DNA of 59,524 bases from an uncultured Akkermansia sp. (lineage in GTDB: Bacteria; Verrucomicrobiota; Verrucomicrobiia; Verrucomicrobiales; Akkermansiaceae), in assembly GCA_947626545.1 (NCBI GenBank), contig CANQSS010000007.1, positions 1 through 59,524 on the forward strand. The letters run 5' to 3'. Within the stretch, counting starts at the first letter, position 1. Every line of letters starts with the position of its first letter. Shown here piece after piece: positions 45,075 through 54,248 of the stretch. The notes under the pieces are model-generated. The model was not told the DNA's origin. It saw nothing but the letters and a program-made list of their open reading frames with translations, and did not search any database. The position numbers and the translations under genes are program-made.

Positions 45075-47894
45075 ATGAAACTTTGTTTACCTCAGTTTTT
45101 ACGTAATGCTCTGCTGGCAGCTCTCCTTTGCTCCACATTGGCATTTGGTACAGTTACTGTGACTGTGGATGGTCAGAATTCAAGTCTTGGGCAGTTGACG
45201 GGAACCCCGAGCGGATCGGTCAGTATTACGGTGAAGGACGAAGACGTAACCTTGAGTCAGCCTTTAACGCTAGATAGCAGTGTCGATCACTCTATTACCA
45301 TAGAGGAAGGGCACAGTTTGACTATCAAGGGAGGACTCACGTATGATGCCGAGCAACTTGATTATGATGGACTGCTGGTGCCCATCTATGACCTCCAATT
45401 GTCTCTTTCCAATGGAGCTAAAATTATCTTTGCCTCCGGGGAGTCCAAACTGGGTGGAGTTTCCTTGTATGGTCGAGGAGGTGATGGTGAACTTGTTGTC
45501 CAAAAGGGAGCAAAGCTTACGTTGCAGTATGCTATTGTTTCAAGCGTTGGTTTGACGATTGAAGAAGGAGGAGAGCTTATCGCAGGAGATCAAGTGTACT
45601 GCTCCTTTTTGGATGGAAAAGGAACCCTTCGATTTGCGGGAAGCGTTGAAGATTGGTATGACGGGGAAATCTCCATTGGGGGAACCGGCGGCGTGTTTGA
45701 AGGTAATGTGGAGGGACGGGGTGACATAGATGTCGCGGGTGGAGGTTACGGAGAGAATTTTCTGCCGGCAGAACAAACTTTCACCAATGTTGTTGCGAAG
45801 GAAACGGAATTGTCGACGAGTTGGAGCAATGTAATCCTTTCTGGTTCCAAGAACGAGTTTCAAATGATAGATCTGGGAGATCCATACGCGATAGGATATG
45901 ATGCATCCCTGCTTACGTCGATCCCTCAGGTAACAGATACGCTATCGATTGAAGCCGGCACGAAGGTTTCGCTTGGAAAGTTTTCTTTCTCAATCGAGGA
46001 TATTGGTTCTGATCCTGAGGCAGGCGATTTCTGGGATTTAGGAATTGATGCTCCTCTCGTACAAAGAGGGGTTAGTTTCCGTATGGAGGATCGGTCGAAA
46101 TTGGTGATGAAGTACGGTAAGGGCGAGACGGGGGCGAAGATTACGGCTTCTGCGGCAATTAATCTGACGACTACCATGTGGGAGGGACATGGTGACCCGA
46201 CAAAGTTGACCGTTCGGGTGGAATTCGCAGAGAATCCTGGTAAGGATTTGAAGCAGCTTCTCATTCAGGCAAACGGCATCGTTCTCACATCTATGGGATA
46301 CAGTCAGACGGGGAATATGTATAGTGATGACTACACGACAAGTTTCACCTTGCTGGAGCAATATACAGACGAGAACAGCGAAATAGAGCTGAACAAATGG
46401 CTCAAGGAAAATGTGACGGTAGAAGTGGACGACTACGAGGATCCGTACTTGGTCGTTAAAAAGAAGGAAGGAAGGCTTGTTCAACTATACGTGGTAGCCG
46501 AGGATGGCGCCAATCTCCCGGATGACCCAATCGATTCGGGTTCAGATGATCCCGGAACAGATACGCCGGGAACGGATACACCGGGAACAGATACGCCGGG
46601 GACAGATACGCCGGGAACATCCAATCCTGATACCATTTTTGCACCCATGGCAACCTCCGGCAACACGCAGGCTGGCGCAGGTATGCTCTACCATGCCATG
46701 AACCGGAACCTCCCATCCTCCTCGAAGCTTTCGGAGGTGGCGAACGTTATCGCGGAACTCGCCAACATAGGGCAGGGGGGACAGCCGGCGGTGGCCATGG
46801 CTGCGATGATTGCTGAGCCGGGAATCGCAGAGATGCTCATCAAGCAGACAGTCATCGATCCGGCCGTAGCCAAGAGCGAAGCGCAGAGGCTCATGTCTGC
46901 CGCGGTCGGCAGTGCTGTGCCGGCGCTGGGAGCCGCTCAGCGCGATGCTATGCGCGGACAGCTCTCACGCGCTACTTCGCGGGCGGCACGCCTCGGTCAA
47001 GCACCGGCGGCTCGTGGCGACTCCTCTCGGGGCATGCGCGTATGGATGGAAGGAATGGGCGGCAGCGCCAAGTTGGATCGGTCCGGGGATGAGTCTGGGT
47101 ATGAACACAACGCATGGGGTGCCGGCGTAGGCGTGGAGAAAGAGCTTCGAGGAGGAGCCACCACTGTCGGTCTCTCCCTCGCTGCTTCCTACGGCGACCT
47201 GAAAGTCGATGCAACGGATCATGCCGAGGGAGATTTGGATACGTACTATGTGAATCTCTACGCTCATCATTGCAAGGGCAAATTCCATCACAGCTTCGTC
47301 GTGTCGGCCGGTTTCTCGGATGCGGAGTTAAATCGCACAATCCGTGGTGGCGTTGCTCCCTATGTGCTTGACTACGCCGCCAAGGGTAATACGAACGGCA
47401 TCGGGTTTGGCGCTGCCTACGAGTTGGCTTATGACATATCCCTCAGTGAGCGACGGAACAGCCTTCTGCAGCCCGTGATTGGCCTTTCCCTCACTACCAC
47501 GAAGATGGATGGCTACAACGAGGGTGGGGCCGGTGATGCCGGACTTCATGTGGGCGAACAGGAATCCACGCTGACAACGTTGACCGCGGGGGCTCGCTTC
47601 GTGTCTCAATGCGGTGGACAGGTATTGAGTCGCGCAGCCGTACTGGAGATGAGAGCCAATGTGGCAGTGGATATGGGCGACCGCCGCAGCAAGGCAGACG
47701 TTTCCTTCCTCGGCGACCGCAGCTACGGCGGACGTGTTCGTTCAGCCGAAACAGGAGTTGTGGGAGCGCAGCTCGGTGCGAGCGTCAGCGTACCTGTGAG
47801 GAACAACACCGTGCTTTACATGAATGGCGAGGCCGACTTGCGTTCCGGTTCCAGTTCATGGAACGTCGGTGCAGGGGTTAGCGTCACGTTCTGA
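45075..47894 (+). CDS. Autotransporter (type Va-like), copy 1
   Basis: 939 residues. The signal peptide is MKLCLPQFLRNALLAALLCS, cleaved near AFG. The passenger (30-480) is beta-rich and glycine-rich with repeated strands such as HSLTIKGGLTYD, KIIFASGESKLGGVSLYG and GLTIEEGGELIAGDQ, the pattern of a beta-helix. A linker of PGTDT repeats (about 493-512) leads to a helical part (SEAQRLMSAAVGSAVPALGAA) and a C-terminal barrel of about 280 residues (RVWMEGMGGSAKLDRSG through SWNVGAGVSVTF) ending in Phe, the BAM recognition signal. Exposed on or released from the cell surface. Passenger function is unknown. Preceded by the structured leader, and duplicated downstream. Confidence 0.88.
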   Translation: MKLCLPQFLRNALLAALLCSTLAFGTVTVTVDGQNSSLGQLTGTPSGSVSITVKDEDVTLSQPLTLDSSVDHSITIEEGHSLTIKGGLTYDAEQLDYDGLLVPIYDLQLSLSNGAKIIFASGESKLGGVSLYGRGGDGELVVQKGAKLTLQYAIVSSVGLTIEEGGELIAGDQVYCSFLDGKGTLRFAGSVEDWYDGEISIGGTGGVFEGNVEGRGDIDVAGGGYGENFLPAEQTFTNVVAKETELSTSWSNVILSGSKNEFQMIDLGDPYAIGYDASLLTSIPQVTDTLSIEAGTKVSLGKFSFSIEDIGSDPEAGDFWDLGIDAPLVQRGVSFRMEDRSKLVMKYGKGETGAKITASAAINLTTTMWEGHGDPTKLTVRVEFAENPGKDLKQLLIQANGIVLTSMGYSQTGNMYSDDYTTSFTLLEQYTDENSEIELNKWLKENVTVEVDDYEDPYLVVKKKEGRLVQLYVVAEDGANLPDDPIDSGSDDPGTDTPGTDTPGTDTPGTDTPGTSNPDTIFAPMATSGNTQAGAGMLYHAMNRNLPSSSKLSEVANVIAELANIGQGGQPAVAMAAMIAEPGIAEMLIKQTVIDPAVAKSEAQRLMSAAVGSAVPALGAAQRDAMRGQLSRATSRAARLGQAPAARGDSSRGMRVWMEGMGGSAKLDRSGDESGYEHNAWGAGVGVEKELRGGATTVGLSLAASYGDLKVDATDHAEGDLDTYYVNLYAHHCKGKFHHSFVVSAGFSDAELNRTIRGGVAPYVLDYAAKGNTNGIGFGAAYELAYDISLSERRNSLLQPVIGLSLTTTKMDGYNEGGAGDAGLHVGEQESTLTTLTAGARFVSQCGGQVLSRAAVLEMRANVAVDMGDRRSKADVSFLGDRSYGGRVRSAETGVVGAQLGASVSVPVRNNTVLYMNGEADLRSGSSSWNVGAGVSVTF
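46551..46610 (+). repeat. 15-bp tandem repeat encoding PGTDT, four units
   Basis: Units such as CCGGGAACAGATACG repeat four times with small changes and a partial fifth (PGTSN). The other autotransporter has three units. Whole-codon units mean copy-number change would alter linker length without frameshift. Confidence 0.9.
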
Positions 47895-47922
47895 TAAGTC
47901 GCCTCACAGAATGGTCATCCAT

Positions 47923-47958
47923 GTGCCGGGCATGGGGGTAATCCCATGTCCGGCGCAC
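47923..47958 (+). terminator. Hairpin after first autotransporter
   Basis: GTGCCGGGCATGGG pairs with CCCATGTCCGGCGCAC with one G-U pair and a bulge. It lies about 30 bp after the stop, and the following bases are only moderately T-rich. Probable terminator separating the two transcription units. Confidence 0.55.
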
Positions 47959-48063
47959 TGTGTTTACCTCCTGACTTTTGAGTCATCAGAGAAAAATGGT
48001 TCCATATGAATCTTAGGATCATAATCCTTTTCTGCTTAATGATATTGTAAGATAGACGCATGC

Positions 48064-48257
48064 GTATCTCTTTGTGAAAGCGATGTCCAGCATAAAAACA
48101 CAGTCATCTCTTTTTTTGAGTAGGTTAGCGCGGGGATACCCCCCCAGATTTTCAAAGAGATTCAGGTGAGGAAAAAACGGCGCCAAATTTTGCAAGATGC
48201 TTTTAATAAGGGAGAAACGAAAGTTACAAAGTACATCGCTTTCACAAAGAGATATAC
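48064..48257 (+). ncRNA. Leader with long inverted repeat, copy 2 (upstream of second autotransporter)
   Basis: Arms 48066-48086 and 48233-48253 are perfect 21-bp reverse complements (ATCTCTTTGTGAAAGCGATG with its complement) enclosing about 146 bases. Versus copy 1, two bases changed in each arm at positions facing each other, so pairing is kept. The interior is alignable but diverged and does not keep an open frame. The autotransporter ATG follows about 75 bases after the right arm. Confidence 0.6.
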
Positions 48258-48331
48258 ATCTTCCTGTACCGAGGCACTCACGAGCAGACGATGGGTGCTG
48301 GGATAGAAATTCATACCGTAAAAATATTCCT

Positions 48332-51073
48332 ATGAAACTACGCTTACCTTATCTTTTACGCAATGCTGTGCTGGCGGCGCTTCTATGCTGCACAATGGCA
48401 TTTGGCACGGTTACTGTGACTGTGGATGGGCAGAATTCGAGTCTTGAGCAGCTGACGGGAACTCCGAGCGGGTCAGTCAATATTACGGTAGAGGGTGAAG
48501 ACGTAACTCTGAGTCACCCCGTAACGCTGGATGGCAGCGTTGATCATTACATTACTGTGGAAAAAGGGCACAGTCTGACTATAGCGGGGGGGCTCACGTA
48601 TGAAGGACAGTGGCACTGGATGGACGAGGAAATGGGATGGGGGACTCACGAAAAGCAGCTCAATTTATCTTGCGATACTATTGTCTTTGCTTCGGGGAAT
48701 TCCAGACTGATGGGACTTATTGGTAATGGTGGGAGGGGCTCGCTCGTCGTGCAGAAGGGGGCGAAGCTTACGACCGATGCTGGCTTTGGTTCTCTGACGA
48801 TTGAAGAAGGGGGAGAGTTGATATCAGCGGGATATGGTATCACCTCTTCTGCCCTGAATGGAAATGGAACCCTTCGATTTGCCGAGGATGAGGGCCCTAG
48901 AAATGACAGGTACATAGGCGTTTTTGGTGATGGCGTTGAACCTGCAAATTTCGCAGGAAATATCGAGGGAGAAGGTCTCTTGGAAGTCGTGGGAGGGGGC
49001 AGAGACGACGTTTCAGAACGCCAACGCTTCACTGATGTTATAGCGCGAGGTACGGATTTGGCATCGGACTATGGTGGTGGTGTATATTTGTCCGGTTCGA
49101 AGAACGAGTTTCGGAGCATAACGATAGGAGACGCGTATAATGGTGTCGAATTCGACGAGCATTCTCCCGGGATAGGAGATTTATTCACCATAGGAAGTGA
49201 TTGCAAAGTGGTATTGGGCAAATCCCTTGCCCAGGCTGCTGATGATCTGTTCAGTAAAGAAAATCCTCAAATTGATGAGCCTGTTGTGCAGAGAGGGCTC
49301 AGCTTCCGCATGGAGCATCGGGCGAAATTGGTCATAATGTATGGTAAGAGTGAAACTGGTGCCAAAATTACAGCATCAGGGGCGATCAATCTGTCAACTA
49401 CTACGTGGGAGGGTCATGACCCAACCAGACTGACTGTTCGGGTCGAATTCGCAGAAAATCCGGGCAAGGATTTTAAACAGCTGCTCATTCAAGCGAATGG
49501 TATAGTTCTTTCGTCCATGAAATATGATCTGAAAGAGCAATTTGAGAAAGAGTTTACCCTGTTGGAGCAATATACGAATGAGGATAGCGAGGAGCTGCTC
49601 AATAAATGGCTCAGGGAGAATGTGGGTGTTGAAGTAGATGGCTATGAGGATCCCTACTTAATGGTTGAAAAGGAGGGAGGAAGTCTCGTTCAACTCTACG
49701 TGGCCGCCGGAGATGTTGCCGATGTCCCGGATGACCCCGAACCTGACAAACCGGGAACAGACACGCCGGGGACGGATACACCTGGAACGGATACGCCGGG
49801 AACGTCCAATCCTGATACCATTTTTGCACCCATAGCAACCTCCAGCAACACGCAGGCTGGTGCAGGTATGCTCTACCATGCCATGAACCATTCGACCTCC
49901 TCGGAGTTGCAGAATGTGGTAGGTGTCATCGCAGAACTTGCTCAAATCGGGCAGGGAGGACAGCCGGCGGTAGCCATGGCTGCGATGATCGCCGAGCCGG
50001 GAACCGCGGAGATGCTCATTAAAGAGACAGCCATTGATCCGGTCGTGGCCAAGAGCGAAGCTCAGCGGCTCATGTCTGCCGTGGTCGGCAGTGCTGTGCC
50101 GGCGCTGGGGGCCGCTCAGCGCGATGCTATGCGCGGACAGCTCTCACGCGCTGCTTCGCGGGCAGCACGCCTTGGCCAAGCACCGGCGGCTCATGGCGAT
50201 TCTGGTCAAGGGATGCGCGTATGGATGGAAGGTATAGGCGGCAGAGCCAAGTTGGATCGATCCGGGGATGAGACCGGGTATGAACACGATTCATGGGGCG
50301 CCAGTATAGGCGTGGAGAAAGCTTTCCAGGATGGAGATACCACCGTCGGGCTTTCCCTCGTTGCTTCCTATGGCGACTTGAAGGTTGATGCGGCGGATCA
50401 TGCCGAGGGAGATCTGGATACATACTATGTGAACCTCTACGCTCACCAACGCAGTGGCAATTTCCACCACAGTTTCGTCGTGTCCGCCGGTTTCTCGGAT
50501 GCGGAGTTCAACCGCACAATCCGTGGTGGCGTTGCTCCCTATGTACTCGACTACGCCACCAACGGCAGTACGAACGGTACCGGATTCGGCGCCGCCTACG
50601 AATTGGCTTATGATATATCGCTCGATGAGCAGAAGAGTAGCCTTCTTCAGCCCATGATAGGTCTTTCGCTTGTGACCACGAAGATGGATGGCTACAATGA
50701 AGGCGGAGCCGGTGATGTCGGACTTCATGTAGGAGAACAGGAATCCACGCTGACAACGTTGACCGCGGGGGCTCGTTTCGTATCTCAATGCGGAGAACAG
50801 GCATTCAGCCGCGCAGCCGTACTGGAGATGCGGGCCAATGTGGCAGTCGATATGGGCGACCGCCGCAGCAAGGCAGACGTTTCTTTCCTCGGCGACCGCA
50901 GCTACGGCGGACGCGTCCGTTCAGCCGAAACAGGAGTTGTGGGAGCACAGCTCGGTGCGAGCGTTAGCGTACCTGTGGACAGCAACACCGTGCTTTACAT
51001 GAATGGCGAGGCCGACTTACGTTCCGGTTCCAGTTCATGGAACATCGGTGCAGGGGTTAGCGTCGCGTTCTGA
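48332..51073 (+). CDS. Autotransporter (type Va-like), copy 2
   Basis: 913 residues from the ATG giving MKLRLPYLLRNAVLAALLCC, matching the start of copy 1. The frame is open to 48197, but that stretch aligns with the non-coding leader of copy 1, so it is excluded. The signal peptide is followed by a beta-rich passenger with the same opening (TVTVTVDGQNSSLEQLTGTP) and then clear divergence and indels. A three-unit PGTDT linker precedes a barrel almost identical to copy 1 (RVWMEGIGGRAKLDRSG to SWNIGAGVSVAF), again ending in Phe. The pair may show antigenic or functional diversification of the passenger on a fixed secretion module. Confidence 0.88.
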   Translation: MKLRLPYLLRNAVLAALLCCTMAFGTVTVTVDGQNSSLEQLTGTPSGSVNITVEGEDVTLSHPVTLDGSVDHYITVEKGHSLTIAGGLTYEGQWHWMDEEMGWGTHEKQLNLSCDTIVFASGNSRLMGLIGNGGRGSLVVQKGAKLTTDAGFGSLTIEEGGELISAGYGITSSALNGNGTLRFAEDEGPRNDRYIGVFGDGVEPANFAGNIEGEGLLEVVGGGRDDVSERQRFTDVIARGTDLASDYGGGVYLSGSKNEFRSITIGDAYNGVEFDEHSPGIGDLFTIGSDCKVVLGKSLAQAADDLFSKENPQIDEPVVQRGLSFRMEHRAKLVIMYGKSETGAKITASGAINLSTTTWEGHDPTRLTVRVEFAENPGKDFKQLLIQANGIVLSSMKYDLKEQFEKEFTLLEQYTNEDSEELLNKWLRENVGVEVDGYEDPYLMVEKEGGSLVQLYVAAGDVADVPDDPEPDKPGTDTPGTDTPGTDTPGTSNPDTIFAPIATSSNTQAGAGMLYHAMNHSTSSELQNVVGVIAELAQIGQGGQPAVAMAAMIAEPGTAEMLIKETAIDPVVAKSEAQRLMSAVVGSAVPALGAAQRDAMRGQLSRAASRAARLGQAPAAHGDSGQGMRVWMEGIGGRAKLDRSGDETGYEHDSWGASIGVEKAFQDGDTTVGLSLVASYGDLKVDAADHAEGDLDTYYVNLYAHQRSGNFHHSFVVSAGFSDAEFNRTIRGGVAPYVLDYATNGSTNGTGFGAAYELAYDISLDEQKSSLLQPMIGLSLVTTKMDGYNEGGAGDVGLHVGEQESTLTTLTAGARFVSQCGEQAFSRAAVLEMRANVAVDMGDRRSKADVSFLGDRSYGGRVRSAETGVVGAQLGASVSVPVDSNTVLYMNGEADLRSGSSSWNIGAGVSVAF
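49751..49795 (+). repeat. 15-bp tandem repeat encoding PGTDT, three units
   Basis: Three units (CCGGGAACAGACACG and variants) at the passenger-barrel junction, one fewer than in the upstream paralogue. Confidence 0.88.
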
Positions 51074-51153
51074 TAAGGCAAGCCTTCAGAAAGTTTGCAT
51101 GAGGCATTTTAAAGCGATGTGAACGACGGGAAGTCCTTGTCGAGTTATCTAGA

Positions 51154-51195
51154 AAATGTGTTTGCCCTAGACTAATCACCAGGGCAAACGCATTT
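51154..51195. repeat. Palindrome of the GCAAACGCATTT repeat family
   Basis: AAATGTGTTTGCCCT at 51154-51168 pairs with AGGGCAAACGCATTT at 51181-51195 (one G-U pair). The same core occurs near 11210, 53436 and 56680. Lying 80 bp after the second autotransporter it could also act as a terminator. Confidence 0.7.
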
Positions 51196-51240
51196 GAGTA
51201 AGGTTAGTCAACGGTGGGGCGCGTTATACAATATTTGCTT

Positions 51241-53180
51241 ATGAGAAGCACTGATAATCAATATATAAATGGTGGCAGCAAGGTATTCTTAGAGCATTTA
51301 GCGGGCCTTCGAGGATTTGCTATTCTATGCATCCTGTTTTACCATATGTATGGGAGGGGAGTGTGGGCAAGTGGCTATCTTGGAGTTGATATTTTTCTCG
51401 TAATTACGGGGTACTTGCTCTTCCGCAAGCGGGTGGATCAAAATAAAGCGACGACCTGGTGGGAAAGTGCAGCGTTCTTGGGGCGGCGCGTCCAACGGAT
51501 CGTACCATCCATGCTTGTACTCATACTCACGACAATCATAGCAGGCATGATCATGCTATGGTGGAGCGACATGATCCTGCTGAGTAAGCAGGGCTACGCA
51601 GCTTGTCTGGCACGGGCTAACTCGATGTTGCAGCGCGAGTTTGCTAATTATTTTGCAGGAGATTCTGCATATATGCCGCTCTTGCACATGTGGTACCTCT
51701 CGGTCATCCTGCAGGTCTATCTCCTGTTTGCCTTGTGCGATCAAGCTCTGCAAAGACTACCTAGACGCTTCATTTTTTGTATCTTGATGGCACTTGGATT
51801 CGCATCTCTGCTCTACCGTTATGCAGACGCCCTTGTCGAATATGCCGCAGCGCTCGGCTTACCGATTACCGGCCAAGTACGCCCGGTTTCCTACTACCAG
51901 CTGACGCCAAGAATATGGGAAGTTTTAGCCGGCGGCCTTATCTGCATTTTGCCGACTAGAACGGGAAACCGTTTACCGCAAGTAGCCGCAGTTGGCGGTT
52001 TAGTCTTCATGTGCTTGCCGATACTGACGGGAGGGTTTCCTGCGTTGGAGTTTTCAAAACATTTGCCGGGAACGCTATGTGTGGTTATCGGTGCTGTTTT
52101 AACACTGCGCTACGCGCCGGAATGCCGATTCGTCCATGCTCTTTTGCGTGCAAAAATTCTTTTGTGGCTCGGGAAGATATCTTTTTCTCTCTACCTCGTC
52201 CACATGCCTGTCATCGTCTTCATGCGATTGTGGGCATTTGGTCAGCCGAGTGTTCTGCAGGAGCTCATGGCATTCCTCATCTCTCTCGTGTTAAGCGTTG
52301 TATTTTGGAAGTATGTCGAAAAGCGAAAATTTGCCTGGTGGCTCATACTTGCGCTGTGGATAGCGACGTTCATGCTGTGTCGGGAAGGACGCAAGACCTC
52401 AGGCTTTAGAGATTACCTGCCGAGCAGTAGCTGGGAAATCCCGACATATTCCGAGTGGAAAATGAGCAATGACACGGCGTTGGAGAATGGACTGTCCAAG
52501 GATGACTTTCCCCTATTCCCCTTCGTCTTTCAACTGATGAACCAAGACGGACGAGTGCCCCATAATTTTCAAGCTCCTCTTATGATTATGGGCGATGGGG
52601 AGAGTAAGGCAACTTGCGTTTTAATGGGGGATAGCCATGCCGCTGCATTGTTCGCCGGTATGGATGCCGGCTTTAAGCAGGAAAACATTCACGGAGTTTA
52701 CTTAGCTTCGTATATGTCATTATTGCTCAGCGTTGGTGGTATAGATTCAATGATTCAGCCGATCGCGTCGAAAACGCCTTACGCATCTTCTTACAGGAAT
52801 TGCGGGACTGCGGGAAAAAAGTCGTTCTCATTGGTCCTACTCCTGAATTCCCTCAGCAAGCCGCGCTCTTGCACTACGATAAGATATTCGCGCTGCAGGG
52901 GAAAGATGCCCAGAGTGCCGAGCAAGTGGCCGCTGTTTGCAGTGCAACAAGATACAATGAACTCAACAAAACGTGTCTGCCTATTCTACGAAAATTGCAA
53001 AATGAGGGCTTGTGTACTCTGGTAGAACCCCTGCAAACATTAGGACCCGGCGAAGTGTTCCATACCTTGCAGAAGGGGAAATTATTGATGGTCGATGGTG
53101 ACCACATGAATCCGGGAGCATCCCTGCCTTTGGTGCGCAAAATGCTTCCCAAAATCAGGAGCGCCCTAGTCAGCCCATAG
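51241..53180 (+). pseudogene. Frameshifted acyltransferase-3 / SGNH-domain protein (OafA-like)
   Basis: The first frame runs 51241-53025 and starts MRSTDNQYINGGSKVFLEHL. It has the acyltransferase-3 hallmarks: LAGLRGFAILCILFYHMYGR with the catalytic His, LGVDIFLVITGYLLFRKR, and about ten membrane helices up to residue 390. A periplasmic SGNH region follows (CVLMGDSHAAALFAGM). Near 52735-52750 the meaningful frame changes: RFNDSADRVENALRIFLQE, VVLIGPTPEFPQQ and GDHMNPGASL continue in the next frame to 53180. Read across the shift, the protein would be about 645 residues, normal for O-antigen or peptidoglycan O-acetyltransferases. The shift is not in a homopolymer, so a true mutation or a sequence error are both possible. 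The ATG at 51214 is a less likely start. Confidence 0.8.
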
Positions 53181-53237
53181 TTCGCTCAAGAACCATCCCC
53201 TTCCTTCGCAATTCTTTTCCAGCTATGCCTATGGCAC

Positions 53238-53360
53238 GGCAACCGCATTTGAGAGAAGTTAATCAGCAGAGAAAAAGCTCTTATTGACTGATATCATCAT
53301 TTATACGTATCAATAATCGTGACGACCAGCGGTTATCATGATGATGGCTCTAAAGGGATC
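53238..53360 (-). repeat. Dispersed intergenic repeat, copy 2 (inverted relative to 8289-8410)
   Basis: The reverse complement aligns along its whole length with 8289-8410. One edge carries the GGCAACCGCATTTGAG motif of the palindromic repeat family. Confidence 0.8.
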
Positions 53361-53390
53361 TCAGCATACATTAATGATCCGAAAAAAATT

Positions 53391-53467
53391 GCGCAATGCG
53401 CACATTATTAATAAATCGTACATCGTGCATCGTAAATGGCAACCGCATTTTCTAATGCGGCTGCCTT
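53391..53467 (+). repeat. Dispersed intergenic repeat with palindromic tail, copy B
   Basis: Opens with the same GCGCAATGCGCACATTATTA as 11158-11240, then AATCGTACATCGTGCATCGT, and ends in a near-perfect palindrome GGCAACCGCATT-TTCT-AATGCGGCTGCC. Confidence 0.78.
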
Positions 53468-53478
53468 GGGGGACCCAT

Positions 53479-54237
53479 TCAGAGTGGATCAAGGCCGGTA
53501 AAGTTGATAAAAAAGGAATCGCCACGTGGGGGAGGAGAAGAGAGATCCTTGGTACTGCGCAAGCCAACGCGGGCCGAATAGCCCCGAACTTCATCCGGAG
53601 AATCGGGAAGTTGTTTATTGATTTCTGCTGAGCTCGGGAGTATCTCAGAAGATTCTGCAGAAGTGACGATGACCCAGCAGACTGCACCGTCTGCCGCGCG
53701 AAAGAGAATATGGGGACGGATGTCGGGGATGTCCTGCCAAGAGATAATTTGGAGATGCTGCTTGCGCAAATGTTCAAGCACGGTGCTGACGCGGATGTTG
53801 CACAGCTCCCATTCGCTCATGGGAACGGGTTGCGGAGAATCTTCTTCTGCGGAGGGATCAGAGAGGCGACCTGACTCGGGGATAAGGAGATTCCAATCCA
53901 TTGAAAACGGGGTCATGCTTCCCATCCACATCGGGAAGAAAAGCGGCTGCATATTAAAGCGCTTGCATTCGTTTAGGAAAAGGTCGCGCTCGGAGGTAAT
54001 GACAGAGATTTGCAGGTTGGTGAGCTTGTTGCGATGCCCGTGAGCATGCTCCACACGCACTATGAGCACGGCGTAAATGCGGTTGCCTACCCTGAAAATG
54101 AGATCGGCAAAGGAGGGATGACGAGGTTCGGCTTTAAGCCATGCGTGCGAACGTTCCCCGAGTTTATCCAAGCAGGTCTGCAAATGTTTGCGGCATACAG
54201 AGAAGGCCTCTAAATACAATTTCTGATCGCTTGGCAT
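53479..54237 (-). CDS. Protein of unknown function downstream of gatB
   Basis: 252 residues, soluble, no signal peptide. Notable stretches are RHPSFADLIFRVGNRIYAVL, LFLNECKRFNMQPLFFPMW and ISWQDIPDIRPHILFRAAD. The pattern of a basic residue, RVGNRIYAVLIVRVE and a later strand-rich half resembles small nuclease-like or WYL-type folds only vaguely, so no family is claimed. It begins 12 bp after the gatB stop and is probably in the same transcript. Its tail (PPPRGDSFFINFTGLDPL) reaches close to the repeat region. Confidence 0.6.
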   Translation of the reverse strand: MPSDQKLYLEAFSVCRKHLQTCLDKLGERSHAWLKAEPRHPSFADLIFRVGNRIYAVLIVRVEHAHGHRNKLTNLQISVITSERDLFLNECKRFNMQPLFFPMWMGSMTPFSMDWNLLIPESGRLSDPSAEEDSPQPVPMSEWELCNIRVSTVLEHLRKQHLQIISWQDIPDIRPHILFRAADGAVCWVIVTSAESSEILPSSAEINKQLPDSPDEVRGYSARVGLRSTKDLSSPPPRGDSFFINFTGLDPL

Positions 54238-54248
54238 ACAGTAAAGCC

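Larger units (their letters stand above)
44810..51073 (+). repeat. Tandem duplication: leader plus autotransporter, two units
   Basis: Unit 1 is 44810-47894 and unit 2 is 48064-51073. Leaders are about 55-60 percent alike by eye, signal peptides and barrel domains are near-identical, and passengers are moderately diverged with length changes. This suggests an old duplication with the barrel kept uniform by gene conversion. Confidence 0.85.
53181..53478. other. Repeat-filled intergenic region
   Basis: The 298-bp gap is almost wholly made of two dispersed repeats (53238-53360 and 53391-53467). No gene or clear promoter. Confidence 0.7.

Noticed and set aside
46551..46625. Tandem repeats as a CRISPR array
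   Set aside because: Units are 15 bp, contiguous, in frame and coding, with no spacers. No CRISPR or cas genes are seen in the window.
48197..48331. N-terminal extension of the second autotransporter
   Set aside because: This stretch aligns with the untranslated leader of the first copy, and the signal peptide starts only at 48332.
51111..51120. Third copy of the leader left arm (AAAGCGATGT) after the second autotransporter
   Set aside because: Only about ten bases match, with no right arm or following autotransporter.
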